64,000 bases of DNA from Micromonospora luteifusca (GCF_016907275.1 NZ_JAFBBP010000001.1:2904001-2968000); one strand, 5' to 3'; positions 22,861 through 32,524 are shown, counted from the first letter of the stretch. Numbers and translations are program-made. Notes: generated from the letters alone by a model not told the origin.

Positions 22861-25443
22861 ATGGAGCTGCTGGAGCGCACGGACGCGCTCGCCACCCTGG
22901 ACGGGCTGCTGGCCTCCCCCGGCGGCGCGGTCGCGCTCGTCGCGGGCGAGGCGGGTGCCGGCAAGTCCGCCCTGGTCGGCGCGTTCGCCGCGACGACCAG
23001 GGCCAGGGTGCTCTGGGGCAGCTGCGACCCGTTGCTGACACCCCGGGCGCTCGGCCCGCTGCATGACGTCGCCCGCCAGGTGGGTGGCGTGCTCGCGGAC
23101 CGACTGGCCGCGCTGCACGGGGCAGAGGCCGAACGCCGGGGTGCCGTGTTCGACACGCTCCTCGACGAGTTGACCGATTCGCGGCCCGGCCGTCGAACGG
23201 TGCTGGTGGTGGAGGACGCGCACTGGGCGGACGGGGCGACCCTGGACCTGATCGCGTACCTGGGGAGGCGACTGACCCGCCGCCCGGCGCTGCTCGTGCT
23301 GACCCTGCGCGACGACGAGGTCGGGGCGGAGCATCCACTGCACGCCGTACTCGCGGGCCTGCCCCGCCCGCTGGTCCGGCGGCTGCCACTGCCGGCGCTG
23401 TCGACCGACGCGGTCGCGGCGCTGGCCCGCGCGGCCGGCCGAGCCACAGACGGCTTGTACCAGGCCACCGGCGGCAACCCTCTGCTGGTCACCGAGGTGC
23501 TGGCTGCGACCGGTCCGGACGTGCCGCCGACCGTACGCGATCTGATGCTGGCCCGGCTGGCCGCGCTGCCGGCGGCGGCCCGGGAGGTCGCCGCCCTGGT
23601 TTCCGTGGTGCCTTCCCGGGCCGAGCCGTACCTGCTGGACGACCACCCGCCTGCCGCCGTCCAGGAGTGCCTGGACCGGGGCGTGCTGGTGTCGGTGGGC
23701 AACGCGGTGGCGTTCCGGCATGAGCTGCTGGGTCGGGCGGTACGCGAGTCGCTGTCCCCGGTCCAGCGGGTGGCACTGCACGCCGCCGTGCTGACCCGGC
23801 TCACACCACGCGCGGACGTGGACGCCGCCCGGCTGGTGCACCACTCGCACCACGCCGACGATCCGGAGGCCATGCTGCGCTGGGCGCCGGTGGCGGCCGA
23901 ACGGGCCAGCCGGGCGGGCGCCCACCGGCAGGCGGCCGACCACTACGCCGTCGCGCTTCCGCACGCCGCGCGCCTGCCGGCAGCGAGCCGGGCGGAGCTG
24001 CTGGAGGCGTACGCGACGGCCGCGTACCTGGCCGGGCTGGCCGCGCAGGCGCTCGACGCCCGCCGGGCAGCGCTGACCCTGCGCGAGGCCGACGGCGACC
24101 CGCTGCGGATCGGTGAGGACCTGCGCTGGGTTTCCCGGTTGTGCTGGTGGACCGGGGACAGCCCGGCGGCCCGGACGGCGGGCACCCGTGCGGTCCAGGT
24201 GCTGGAGTCGGCAACACCCGGCCGGCAACTGGCGATGGCCTACAGCAACATGTCGCAACTGCTCATGCTCGCCGACGACACCGGCGGAGCTGTCGATTGG
24301 GGTGACCGGGCCCGGGAGCTGGCCCGCCGGCTCGGGGACGTCGAGACCGAGGCGCACGCCCTGGTCAACGTCGGCTCGGCACGCCTACAGGGCGGGGACG
24401 TCGCCGGCATCATCGAGCTGGAACGCGGGCACGCCCTGGCCGCCGCACACCACCTCGACGACCACGCCGCGCGTGCGTTGGTCAACATGGCCACCCTGAC
24501 GGTGGACTGGCACCGGATCATGCCGGCCGCCGACGCCCTGGAACGGGCGCTGCTCTTCACCACCGGCCGGGACCTCGACGGGTACGCCCGGCACCTGCTC
24601 GCCTACCGGTCCCGACTGCGGTTGACCACCGGCGACTGGGCCGGCGCGCGCTCCGACGCCGAGCGGGCGCTGGCCGGCGCCGCGCAGCCCGGCGGCAGCC
24701 TGATCCCGGCCCTGGTCACACTGGGCCGGCTCGGTGCCCGCCGAGACGAGCCGACCCCGCACCTGGACACGGCGGCACGCTGGGCGGCGCAGAGCCGGGA
24801 ACTCCAGTTCGTGGTGCCGGTCGCGGCGGCCCTGGCGGAACGGCACTGGCTGGCCGGCGATCCGGACCCGGCGGTCGCCGAGCTGCGGCGTGTGCACCGA
24901 CTCGCCGCGGAGGCGTGCCAACCCTGGTTCGCCGGCGAGTTGGCGTACTGGCTGTGGCGGGTCGGCCAGCCGGTCGGCGACACCGGTGCGCTGGCCTCGC
25001 CGTACCGGCGACTGATCGAGGGCGACTGGGCAGGCGCGGCCGGAGAGTGGCAGCAGCTCGGCTGCCCGTACTCCCGGGCCGAGGCCCTGGCCTGCGGCGA
25101 CGGCCCGGCGGCTGGCGAAGCGCTGCGGGTCCTGGACGGGCTTGGTGCGGTGGCCGTGACCCGACGGGTCCGGGCCGACCTGCGCGGACGTGGCATGACG
25201 CGGGTGCCGAGAGGGCCGCGACCGGCGACCGCCGCGCACCCGACGGGTCTGACCACGCGGCAACGGGAGGTGCTCGCGCTGCTCGTCGACGGGCTCAGCA
25301 ACGCCGAGATCGCCGCCCGGCTGTCGCTCTCCACCCGGACCGTCGACCACCACGTGTCGGCGGTGCTGGGCAAGCTCGCGGTGCCCAGCCGGGGCCAGGC
25401 GGCCGCGACGGCTCGCCGACAGGGCCTGGTGCCGCCAACATAG
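22861..25443 (+). CDS. LAL-type (large ATP-binding) LuxR-family regulator
   Basis: This 860-aa protein has an N-terminal P-loop (GEAGAGKSAL, K35) and Walker B (LVVEDAHWADG). A long alpha-helical TPR-like middle follows, with a C-terminal LuxR helix-turn-helix (LTTRQREVLALLVDGLSNAEI) over the last 65 residues. Such MalT/LAL proteins couple ligand or ATP binding to transcription activation, and are often found with secondary-metabolite or catabolic genes. The following methyltransferase gene begins 76 bases downstream and may be its target or partner. No biosynthetic cluster is visible around it. Confidence 0.92.
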   Translation: MELLERTDALATLDGLLASPGGAVALVAGEAGAGKSALVGAFAATTRARVLWGSCDPLLTPRALGPLHDVARQVGGVLADRLAALHGAEAERRGAVFDTLLDELTDSRPGRRTVLVVEDAHWADGATLDLIAYLGRRLTRRPALLVLTLRDDEVGAEHPLHAVLAGLPRPLVRRLPLPALSTDAVAALARAAGRATDGLYQATGGNPLLVTEVLAATGPDVPPTVRDLMLARLAALPAAAREVAALVSVVPSRAEPYLLDDHPPAAVQECLDRGVLVSVGNAVAFRHELLGRAVRESLSPVQRVALHAAVLTRLTPRADVDAARLVHHSHHADDPEAMLRWAPVAAERASRAGAHRQAADHYAVALPHAARLPAASRAELLEAYATAAYLAGLAAQALDARRAALTLREADGDPLRIGEDLRWVSRLCWWTGDSPAARTAGTRAVQVLESATPGRQLAMAYSNMSQLLMLADDTGGAVDWGDRARELARRLGDVETEAHALVNVGSARLQGGDVAGIIELERGHALAAAHHLDDHAARALVNMATLTVDWHRIMPAADALERALLFTTGRDLDGYARHLLAYRSRLRLTTGDWAGARSDAERALAGAAQPGGSLIPALVTLGRLGARRDEPTPHLDTAARWAAQSRELQFVVPVAAALAERHWLAGDPDPAVAELRRVHRLAAEACQPWFAGELAYWLWRVGQPVGDTGALASPYRRLIEGDWAGAAGEWQQLGCPYSRAEALACGDGPAAGEALRVLDGLGAVAVTRRVRADLRGRGMTRVPRGPRPATAAHPTGLTTRQREVLALLVDGLSNAEIAARLSLSTRTVDHHVSAVLGKLAVPSRGQAAATARRQGLVPPT

Positions 25444-25519
25444 GTGTTTTTGCCGATCCCCGGAGACGCCGCCACACCTAGCGTCAGTGGCACGACGAAC
25501 AATCCGAGGGGGACCACCG

Positions 25520-26344
25520 ATGACCACCGCACTCGATCTCGGCGCTGTGAAGGCACGTCAGCAGGTGACCTGGGCCAGCGGCGACTACGGCGCGGTCGCC
25601 GCGCTCATCCATCCGATCTCCGAGTTGCTGGTGACCTCGGCCGACCTGTCCGCAGGCGCCCGCGTCCTGGACGTGGCGACCGGCTCCGGCAACGCCGCCA
25701 TCGCCGCCGCCCGCTGCGGCTGCATCGTGACCGGTGTCGACTACGTACCCGAACTGTTGGAACGGGGCCACGCGCGGGCCGCGGCGGAACGGCTCCCGGT
25801 CACGTTCGTGACCGGTGACGCGGAGCGCCTGGCGTACGCGGACGGCTCCTTCGACGCGGTCCTCTCCGTCGTCGGCGTGATGTTCGCGCCGGACCAGGAG
25901 CGGGCGGCGGCCGAGCTGGTCCGGGTCTGCCGGCCCGGCGGCACGGTGGCACTGGCGTCGTGGACGCCGCAGGGGTTCATCGGCGACCTGTTCCGCACGG
26001 TGGGTCGGCATGTGCCGCCGCCGGCAGGGCTGCGCCCGCCGGTCCAGTGGGGCGACGAGGCCCGGGTCCGCGAGTTGCTCGGCGGGGCCGTGGGCGACCT
26101 GCGGACGGTACGCCGGGAGTTCGTCTTCCGCTTCGGCACACCTGAGGAGTTCGCCGACTTCTTCCGGGCCAACTACGGGCCCACGTTGAAGGCGTTCGAG
26201 GCGCTGCCCGAGGAGCGGCGGCCGCAGCTCCACGCCGACCTGGTCGAGTTGGCCCGTACGCACAACCGGGCCACCGACGCCACGGTGCGGATCCCGGCGG
26301 AGTATCTGGAGGTGGTGGCGCGGCGAGGCCACGACCCGGCCTGA
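25520..26344 (+). CDS. SAM-dependent methyltransferase, class I
   Basis: This 274-aa protein has the Rossmann methyltransferase motif I VLDVATGSGNAAI, an acidic motif II near VTGVDYVPELLE, and a motif III-like VCRPGGTVALASW. It resembles UbiE/Methyltransf_11-type small-molecule methylases. The ATG is preceded by a GAGGGGGA ribosome-binding site. It lies on the same strand as the LAL regulator and ends at a strong bidirectional terminator. The substrate is unknown. Confidence 0.85.
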   Translation: MTTALDLGAVKARQQVTWASGDYGAVAALIHPISELLVTSADLSAGARVLDVATGSGNAAIAAARCGCIVTGVDYVPELLERGHARAAAERLPVTFVTGDAERLAYADGSFDAVLSVVGVMFAPDQERAAAELVRVCRPGGTVALASWTPQGFIGDLFRTVGRHVPPPAGLRPPVQWGDEARVRELLGGAVGDLRTVRREFVFRFGTPEEFADFFRANYGPTLKAFEALPEERRPQLHADLVELARTHNRATDATVRIPAEYLEVVARRGHDPA

Positions 26345-26375
26345 CGCGCTCGCACTGGCGTTTCCCGCCGCAAAA

Positions 26376-26427
26376 CTGAGGGGGCCGGGTCGACCACAGT
26401 GGTGCTGTGGTCGCCCCGGCCCTTCAG
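26376..26427. terminator. Bidirectional terminator hairpin
   Basis: A long, nearly perfect stem joins CTGAGGGGGCCGGG plus CGACCACAG to CTGTGGTCG plus CCCCGGCCC and TTCAG, with a 5-nt loop. It separates two convergent genes, and its right arm runs over the stop codon of the minus-strand gene. Confidence 0.75.
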
Positions 26428-26897
26428 TCCTGCCGTTCGGTGCGCTCGATCTCAGCGAACGCGGCGGCCAGGTAGTCGTCAAACGGCACACTGGTCGCCG
26501 CCAGCAGGTCGGCCACGAGCAACGGGGCGTGCCGGGCCAGGGCGGACGCGTCCGGAGGTGACTCGTCACCCTCAGGGTCGTACACCCCCAGCGCACCGGC
26601 CAGCAGTACGAGCACCACGTGCGGGTCCACGTCCGAGCGCCACCGTGTCGCGCCCTGCACGCAGCGGGTCAACACTTGGCGGATGTCGTCGCCGGTCAGC
26701 CCATCCGGATGGCTCTCCTCCAGCAGCAGCCGGACCACCGCACCGAGCACCAGGCCGGACCGCTCGTCCGCGGCGAGCCCACCGACCGCGTCGTCGTAGG
26801 CCTGTCCGTCGCGTGCCTGGGCGGCGGCAACGGCCGCGGTGGCGGTCACCGCGATGGCGCGGGCGGTAGCGGGCAGATGTCGCCAGGTGCCGGTCAT
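26424..26897 (-). CDS. Hypothetical helical protein
   Basis: This 157-aa protein is rich in Ala, Leu and Asp. Predicted helices include ATARAIAVTATAAVAAAQA and LVLGAVVRLLLEE, and the acidic C-terminus ends FAEIERTERQD. It has no signal peptide and no recognised domain. The ATG is chosen because a weak -10-like GATGCT lies 6 nt upstream. It is divergent from the MFS gene. No function can be assigned. Confidence 0.55.
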   Translation of the reverse strand: MTGTWRHLPATARAIAVTATAAVAAAQARDGQAYDDAVGGLAADERSGLVLGAVVRLLLEESHPDGLTGDDIRQVLTRCVQGATRWRSDVDPHVVLVLLAGALGVYDPEGDESPPDASALARHAPLLVADLLAATSVPFDDYLAAAFAEIERTERQD

Positions 26898-27079
26898 CGG
26901 GCCAGCATCGCAGACCCGGCGGCCTGCCGACCTTGGCGCCCATCCCCGCCACCGACGGGCCTCCACCGACGGGCCGCTGCCGAGCCGAGTGGATCATCGT
27001 GTGATTGGTCACGCGACGATCCCGAAGACAGCGGGACGGGGCCAAAACCCCTCGCGCGGCGTCACACCCGGCGAAGAGA

Positions 27080-28372
27080 ATGCCGGACATGCTGCGTCGT
27101 GCCCTGCCCCGCCGTTCGGAAGCTCGCCGGATCATGCTCGGCACCCTGCTGTCGGCGATCGGACGCGGCCTGACCCTGCCGTTCCTGTTCATCTATTTGA
27201 CCGACGTACGCGGGCTCACCGACACCCGCGCCGGGCTCGTGATCGGCTGGTACGGCGTCGTCACGCTGGCCCTGTCGCCGCTGGGCGGAACACTGATCGA
27301 CCGGATCGGCGCCCGTCGGGTGGTGCTGCCCTGCCTGCTGATCGAGGCGGTCGGCACCGGCTCCCTCGCGCTGGTCCACTCCACCGGGTCGGCCCTGCTG
27401 GTGATGACGGTGATCGCCATCGGCAGCTCGGCGATCTGGTCCGGGCAGAACACGATCCTCGCGTCGCTGACCGACGACGGTGAGCGGCAACGCGTCTTCG
27501 GGCTGAACTTCGCCCTGCTCAACCTCGGTATCGGCATCGGTGGCATGACCTCCGGCGCGATCGTCGACACCGCCCGGCCCGGCACCTTCCAGACGATCTA
27601 CCTGCTGGACGCGGTGACCTACCTGATGCCGGCGCTGATCCTGCTCACCCTGCCCACCGTGGGCCACCGACTCGGCAGCCGTCGAGGCACGGACGAGCCC
27701 TCACCCGGCGGCTACCTGACCGTGCTCCGCGACCGACCGTTCCGGCGGCTGGTGATCTTCGGGCTGGTCCTCACCACCTGCGGCTACGCGCAGATCGAGG
27801 TGGGCTTCGCCGCGTACGCGGTGCGGGTGGCCGAGGTCAACCCGCGGGTGGTGGCCTGGGCACTCGCGGCCAACACCGTGATGATCGTGCTCGCGCAACT
27901 GCTGGTGATCCGCCGAATCGAAGGGCGCAGCCGCACCCGGGCACTGGCCGTGGTCGGGGCGGTGTTCGCCGCCGCCTGGCTGGTCCTCGGCGCCGCCGGC
28001 CTGGTGAATGGTGAAAGCGCCCTGCTGGCCGCCCTGTGCGTGGTGGCCTGCTCGGCGATCTTCGGCTTCGGCGAGACGATGCTCTCGCCGGTGATGCCCG
28101 CGCTGACCAACGCGCTGGCCACAGACGAGCTACGCGGCCGATACAACGCAATGAGTTCGATGATCTTCGGCATCAGCGGTGTGATCGGCCCGGTGACCGC
28201 CGGCCCGCTCATCGGCGCCGCCGACGGCAAAGTCTGGGTGGCGACGGTGGTCGGCGGCTGCCTGGTCGCCTCGCTGGTCGCGCTCTCTCTGCGCCGCCTG
28301 CTCAGCCCCGAACAGGACGGCCTCGCAACCACCGCCCCGGCATCCCCCGCCCCCACGCCCGCCCCCGCCTGA
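27080..28372 (+). CDS. Major facilitator superfamily transporter
   Basis: This 430-aa protein has about 12 hydrophobic helices and the MFS motif A equivalent between helices 2 and 3 (LGGTLIDRIGARRV). A second half contains the related RRIEGRSRTRAL loop. It resembles drug-efflux or YcaD/MdtG-like pumps. ATG 27080 and ATG 27089 are both possible starts. It is transcribed toward the repeat-rich convergent region with the 5'-nucleotidase gene. The substrate is unknown. Confidence 0.88.
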   Translation: MPDMLRRALPRRSEARRIMLGTLLSAIGRGLTLPFLFIYLTDVRGLTDTRAGLVIGWYGVVTLALSPLGGTLIDRIGARRVVLPCLLIEAVGTGSLALVHSTGSALLVMTVIAIGSSAIWSGQNTILASLTDDGERQRVFGLNFALLNLGIGIGGMTSGAIVDTARPGTFQTIYLLDAVTYLMPALILLTLPTVGHRLGSRRGTDEPSPGGYLTVLRDRPFRRLVIFGLVLTTCGYAQIEVGFAAYAVRVAEVNPRVVAWALAANTVMIVLAQLLVIRRIEGRSRTRALAVVGAVFAAAWLVLGAAGLVNGESALLAALCVVACSAIFGFGETMLSPVMPALTNALATDELRGRYNAMSSMIFGISGVIGPVTAGPLIGAADGKVWVATVVGGCLVASLVALSLRRLLSPEQDGLATTAPASPAPTPAPA

Positions 28373-28448
28373 CGACCTCCGAGTCCCCCTCCCCCGCGCC
28401 ACCCCGCGCCCTGCGCGCTGCGCCCGCACCCCGCGCTCTGCGCGCTGA

Positions 28449-28484
28449 CCCCGCACCCCGCACCCCGCACCCCGCACCCCGCAC
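28449..28484. repeat. 7-bp tandem repeat (CCCCGCA)
   Basis: Five consecutive units CCCCGCA lie directly before element B, mirroring the 7-bp array before element A. Confidence 0.7.
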
Positions 28485-28486
28485 CA

Positions 28487-28563
28487 ACATCCGAGCAACT
28501 TCCCGGATGTTGCTGCCTCCGGCGCGCAGAAAACAGCAACATCCCTGATGTTGCGCGGATCTT
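28487..28563. repeat. Double-palindrome intergenic element B
   Basis: A perfect 11-bp inverted repeat (GGATGTTGCTG and CAGCAACATCC) sits within a segment that aligns over about 75 bp with the reverse complement of element A. The shared parts include CAACTTCC and GTGCGCGGATCTT-like ends (here GTTGCGCGGATCTT). Confidence 0.72.
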
Positions 28564-28588
28564 CCTCGTTGATCTCGCCGCGCACCAG

Positions 28589-28661
28589 GATCGCGCTCGA
28601 TCCGGGATGTAGTGGCATCCCCCGCGCGCTGATGCCACTACATCCATGTTCGAGCGCGATC
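28589..28661. repeat. Double-palindrome intergenic element C
   Basis: An outer exact 12-bp repeat (GATCGCGCTCGA/TCGAGCGCGATC) encloses an inner exact 15-bp repeat (GGATGTAGTGGCATC/GATGCCACTACATCC). The spacers are 4 nt and the loop is 11 nt. Confidence 0.8.
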
Positions 28662-28668
28662 TTGCCCG

Positions 28669-28740
28669 GCGCGGGCACGGACGCGGGCACGGACGCGGGC
28701 GCCGGCGCGGGCACGGACGCGGGCGCCGGCGCGGGCACGG
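28669..28740. repeat. 12/24-bp GC-rich tandem array
   Basis: Units built from GCGGGCACGGAC and GCGGGCGCCGGC alternate over 72 bp, with the higher-order period at 24 bp. Confidence 0.65.
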
Positions 28741-28854
28741 ACGCGGGTGGGCGCGGCAGACGCGGGTGGGCGCGGCAGACGCGGGTGGGCGCGGCAGACG
28801 CGGGTGGGCGCGGCAGACGCGGGTGGGCGCGGCAGACGCGGGTGGGCACGGCAG
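28741..28854. repeat. 19-bp tandem repeat, six copies
   Basis: The unit ACGCGGGTGGGCGCGGCAG occurs six times without gaps. Only the sixth copy differs, with A for G in GCACGGCAG. Such identity suggests recent slippage expansion. Confidence 0.85.
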
Positions 28855-28923
28855 ACGGGGAGATGGAACGGGTCGAGCCCCGGAGCGGATGCTCCGGGGC
28901 CCGACGTGGCGCGGGGTCGGCCG

Positions 28924-30630
28924 TCAGGCGGCGGGGACCTCGGCGGTGGTGCGGATCCGGTCCAGCGTCGGCGCGGAGACCGGCGACTGGGCGGTCAGGT
29001 AATCCACGAAGGCGTCCAGGTCGATCTGGGCGGTGACGAGGTTCGTCCCGCCGGTGAGGGCGCTGAAGCCGTCACCGCCGCCGGCCAGGAAGTTGTTCAC
29101 CGTCACCCGGTAGGTGGCGGCGGTGTCGACGGCGGTGCCGCCGAGGGTGAGGCTGCCTCGGACCACGCGGGTGCCGGCGCACGGGTCGGCCACCGTGCCG
29201 GTGGTGCCGGACGGGTCGACCACGTAGCCCACCGTCGCTGACGGGTACAGCGTCCGGCCGGTGACGAACTGCTGCTCCAGTACGCAGTAGAGCTGTGCAC
29301 CGGTCAGGTCCAGCGTCACCAGGTTGTTGGCGAACGGCTGCACCGTGAACGCCTCCTCGTAGGTGACCGGGCCGGCGTCGAGGTCGGCCCGGACCCCGCC
29401 CGGGTTCATGAAGGCGGCGACCGCCCCCTGTTCGTCGTCGGTGGCGGCGAGCTGAGCGTCGGCGATCAGGTTGCCCAGTGGCGATTCACCCAGACTCGTA
29501 CCGAAGAGGGTTTCCTGGCTTCGGGTGATCGCCTGGGTGGTCTCACCGACCTGGCGGCCGGCGACCGGGCCGAGCACGGTCTTGTACCGGTCGATCAGCG
29601 CGGTCTGCTTCGGGTCCTTGGCGACGTCGCGGGTGACCACGACGTTCTCTGCCGCGGCGGAGATGACGTCACCGGATCGAGGGTCGATCTTGAGGTCGAT
29701 GTTGGTGATCAACCGACCGAAGGAGCTGGCACTGGTGACCAGCTTGCCGTTGATGTCGCAGTTGTACGCCTGGTGGGTGTGCCCGCTGACCACCACGTCG
29801 ATCGACGGGTCCATCCGGTTGGCGATGTCCACGATGGGCCCGGTCATGCCCACGCAGTCGTTGATCCCACCGGTCGCCGCCTGGGCACCACCCTCGTGCA
29901 GCAGCACGACGATCGACTCCACGCCCTTGCGGCGCAGCTCGCGAGCGTACCGGTTGGCGGTGTCCGCCTCGTCGGCGAAGCTGAGGCCGGCGACGCCCTG
30001 CTGGCTGACGATCTCCGGGGTGCCCTCCAGGGTCATGCCGATGAAGCCGACCTTGACGCCCTGCACCTTGTGGATCGCGTACGGCGCCATCAGCGGCGTG
30101 CCGGTCGCGGTCTTGAAGGCGTTCGCGGACAGGTACTGGAAGTCGGCGCCCCGGTACGGGGTGCCGTCGGCGCAGCCGTCGACCGGGTGGCAGCCACCGT
30201 TCTGAATCCGCAGCAGCTCGGCGGCCCCCTCGTCGAACTCGTGGTTGCCGACGCTGGCGTAGTCCAGCCCGGCCATGTTCAGCGCCTCGATGGTCGGCTC
30301 GTCGTGGAACGCGGCGGAGAGCAGCGGGGACGCGCCGATCAGGTCACCGGCGGCGACCGTGATGGTGTTCTTCTTCTTGGCGGCGGCGCGCAGCTCGGCC
30401 AGGTGGGTGGCCAGGAACTCGACGCCGCCCGCGGTCTGCCCGGCGATGGTGCCGCTGGACCCACTCGGCGGTTCGAGGTTGCCGTGGAAGTCGTTGAGGG
30501 CCAGCAGGCTGACGTCGACCGGCTTCGGCCGCGCGTCGGCTTGCTCAGGGCTGGTGGCGACCGCGCCGAACGCGGCCACCGCGAACGCGGTCAGGCCGAC
30601 AGCGGCCCGACGCAATCCGGGTGTGGACAT
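28924..30630 (-). CDS. Secreted 5'-nucleotidase / 2',3'-cyclic phosphodiesterase (UshA family)
   Basis: This 568-aa exported enzyme has a Sec signal peptide at about 1-32 (RRAAVGLTAFAVAAFGAVATSPEQADA). The N-terminal metallophosphoesterase domain has LNDFHGN, GDLIG, GNHEFDEG and VSGHTHQAYN metal motifs. The C-terminal 5_nucleotid_C domain contains NPGGVRADLDAG and FANNLVTLDLTG, which bind the nucleotide base. It dephosphorylates extracellular nucleotides for salvage or phosphate supply. ATG 30630 is chosen: GAGGAG lies just upstream and the signal peptide begins there. Confidence 0.93.
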   Translation of the reverse strand: MSTPGLRRAAVGLTAFAVAAFGAVATSPEQADARPKPVDVSLLALNDFHGNLEPPSGSSGTIAGQTAGGVEFLATHLAELRAAAKKKNTITVAAGDLIGASPLLSAAFHDEPTIEALNMAGLDYASVGNHEFDEGAAELLRIQNGGCHPVDGCADGTPYRGADFQYLSANAFKTATGTPLMAPYAIHKVQGVKVGFIGMTLEGTPEIVSQQGVAGLSFADEADTANRYARELRRKGVESIVVLLHEGGAQAATGGINDCVGMTGPIVDIANRMDPSIDVVVSGHTHQAYNCDINGKLVTSASSFGRLITNIDLKIDPRSGDVISAAAENVVVTRDVAKDPKQTALIDRYKTVLGPVAGRQVGETTQAITRSQETLFGTSLGESPLGNLIADAQLAATDDEQGAVAAFMNPGGVRADLDAGPVTYEEAFTVQPFANNLVTLDLTGAQLYCVLEQQFVTGRTLYPSATVGYVVDPSGTTGTVADPCAGTRVVRGSLTLGGTAVDTAATYRVTVNNFLAGGGDGFSALTGGTNLVTAQIDLDAFVDYLTAQSPVSAPTLDRIRTTAEVPAA

Positions 30631-30909
30631 GAATCTCCTCGTGAGAATCGGCGCGTGCGGTGCCCGGCCTCTGGGTCGACCGGGCCGCCAACCGACGCCG
30701 TCGGAAGGGTCGTGGATGGCGGCGGATGGGGATGGCCGCCTGCACCGACAGCCTCTCATCCGGACGCCGGCCGGTCGAGCCAGGCAGCGCAGCAGAGCTG
30801 CGAGTAGGTCCGAACCCCCAACCGACGGGCGTTCGGCGTGATCTGCCAGACATCGTCGGACCCAGGGTCTAGAAAGGACGGGACAGCCAGCGTGGACGGA
30901 GGCGGCATC

Positions 30910-31707
30910 GTGAGCGGAACGACACCGGTGGTGGAGCAGGTGCGATCGGCGGACGGCACGCCCATCGCGTTCGAACGGTCCGGGACCGGGCCCGCGATCA
31001 TCCTGGTCGGTGGCGCGTTGAGCGACCGCAACACGACCCGCGACATCGGTGCGGCGTTGGCACCGGATTTCACCGTGTTCAGCTACGACCGTCGAGGTCG
31101 GGGCTACAGCGGCGACACCGCACCGTACGAGATCGGCCGCGAGATCGACGACCTGGCCGCCCTGATCGCGGCGGCGGGTGGTTCCGCGGCTGTCTACGGG
31201 ATCTCCTCCGGCGCCGTCCTGGCCGCTCTCGCCACGGCACAGGGCCTGCCGGTGACCGGGTTGGTCCTGTTCGAGCCACCGTTTCAGGTTGGGCCGCACG
31301 TCGGCGTCTGGAAGGACACCACCGCGCAGCTCATCGAGTTGATCGCCGCCGGCGACCGGGACGGCGCGGTGGAGACCTTCCTCAGCGCCTCGGTGGGGCT
31401 GCCGACCGAGGCCATCACGGGGATGAAGGCGCAACCGATGTGGGGTTCACTGACCGCGATCGCGCACACCCTGCCGTACGACGAGATCGTCACCGCGGGA
31501 GGTCGCATGCCCGCCGACCGCTTGGCGGCGATCACCGCGCCGACCCTCGCTGTGGACAGCACGGGCAGCCCGCAGTGGCTGCGCGACGGGAGCCGTGCCG
31601 CGGCCGAGGCGGTCCCGGGCGGCCGGTCTGTCAGCCTCGACGGTGGCTACCACGAGGTGCCGCCGCGGACGCTCGCTCCCGCATTGCGCGAGTTCCTGCT
31701 CGCTTGA
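30910..31707 (+). CDS. Alpha/beta-hydrolase fold protein
   Basis: This 265-aa hydrolase has an oxyanion-side strand (IILVGGALSDR), the segment FSYDRRGRGYSGD typical of the family, and the nucleophile elbow GISSGAV (Ser in GxSxG). A late acidic region (TLAVDSTGSP) and catalytic His in GGYHEVPP complete the triad. It probably cleaves an ester or related bond; the substrate is unknown. The GTG start has GGAGG 9 nt upstream; earlier in-frame starts lack one. It is divergent from the 5'-nucleotidase. Confidence 0.85.
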   Translation: MSGTTPVVEQVRSADGTPIAFERSGTGPAIILVGGALSDRNTTRDIGAALAPDFTVFSYDRRGRGYSGDTAPYEIGREIDDLAALIAAAGGSAAVYGISSGAVLAALATAQGLPVTGLVLFEPPFQVGPHVGVWKDTTAQLIELIAAGDRDGAVETFLSASVGLPTEAITGMKAQPMWGSLTAIAHTLPYDEIVTAGGRMPADRLAAITAPTLAVDSTGSPQWLRDGSRAAAEAVPGGRSVSLDGGYHEVPPRTLAPALREFLLA

Positions 31708-31744
31708 CAGCCCGGGGCGGGCAGCGAGTCACCGTCGGGTGCCC

Positions 31745-32524
31745 TCAGAAGCCGCAGGTCTGGCCGGCGGAGTGGCTGACCTGCACGGTGTGTGTCACGC
31801 AGCCGCCCGCCTCGATCAGGTGCAGCAGGAAGGCGGTCGGCTCGTCGACCCAACCGATCTGCTCGTCGGCGCTCATGGTGAGCGTGCTCTGCCTCCAGGT
31901 GCTGGGCGCCACGGTGAGCACCGTGCCCGCGTACGCCGTGGTGACCGGGCGGTGCAGGTGGCCGGCGGCGACCCGTACGACGTGCCGATGCCTGCCGATC
32001 ACCTCGGCGAGCGCGTCACCGTCGGCGAGCCGGAGGGAGTCGCCCGCGGGAATGCCGACCGCGACCGGCGGATGGTGCAGGCAGACCACAGCGGGCACCT
32101 CGGGCCGCCCGGCCAGCACCCCGTCGAGCCAGCCGAGCTGCTCCTCGCCGAGCTGGCCGCTGTCGCTGCCGGCGACAAGCGAGTCGAGCACCACGACCGT
32201 CGCCGCCTCGTAATCGACGTGGTAGTAGGCGGAGAAGCCGCCACCGAGCCACGGCGTGCCCCCGAAAGCGTCGAGCAGCGACTCGCGGTCGTCGTGGTTG
32301 CCGGGGACCAGGTGCACCGGCAGCGGGAACTGGCCGATCAGCTCACGCAGCGCCGCATACTCGTCGGGCCGGCCGTGGTCGACCAGGTCACCGGTGATCA
32401 CCACGCAGTCCGGTCGGGGCCGTAACGCCAGCACCCGGCCGAGCGCACGGTGCAGCCCGGCGGCCGGTTGAGCGGCGAGCAGGCCGGTCGTCAGGTGCGG
32501 GTCACTGAGCTGTGCGATGAGCAT
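31745..32524 (-). CDS. CpdA-like metallophosphoesterase (cyclic nucleotide phosphodiesterase class III)
   Basis: This 259-aa cytoplasmic phosphoesterase has the complete motif series of cAMP phosphodiesterase Cpd[27 protein letters not shown] and AGHLHRP. It is likely to hydrolyse cAMP or related phosphodiesters, consistent with the cyclase gene elsewhere in the window, but specificity cannot be read from sequence. The ATG follows a GAGGCGAG ribosome-binding site. It is convergent with the alpha/beta-hydrolase gene and divergent from the GGDEF gene. A 32-bp motif with paired DnaA-box-like halves lies about 80 bases upstream. Confidence 0.87.
   Translation of the reverse strand: MLIAQLSDPHLTTGLLAAQPAAGLHRALGRVLALRPRPDCVVITGDLVDHGRPDEYAALRELIGQFPLPVHLVPGNHDDRESLLDAFGGTPWLGGGFSAYYHVDYEAATVVVLDSLVAGSDSGQLGEEQLGWLDGVLAGRPEVPAVVCLHHPPVAVGIPAGDSLRLADGDALAEVIGRHRHVVRVAAGHLHRPVTTAYAGTVLTVAPSTWRQSTLTMSADEQIGWVDEPTAFLLHLIEAGGCVTHTVQVSHSAGQTCGF

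Larger units (their letters stand above)
28373..28923. other. Convergent intergenic region packed with repeats
   Basis: These 551 bases hold no supported gene. They contain, in order, a Pro-coding-like GC-rich run, a 7-bp array, palindromic elements B and C, a 12/24-bp GC-rich array, and six copies of a 19-bp unit. The two flanking genes converge on it, so it is a tolerated non-coding reservoir. Confidence 0.7.

Noticed and set aside
22861..26344. LAL regulator plus methyltransferase as part of a natural-product cluster
   Set aside because: No synthase, ligase or oxidoreductase set surrounds them; the neighbours are an unknown helical protein and an MFS gene.
28669..28854. Possible CRISPR array (regular repeats)
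   Set aside because: The 19-bp and 12/24-bp units are contiguous with no unique spacers, and no cas genes are in the window. They are simple tandem repeats.
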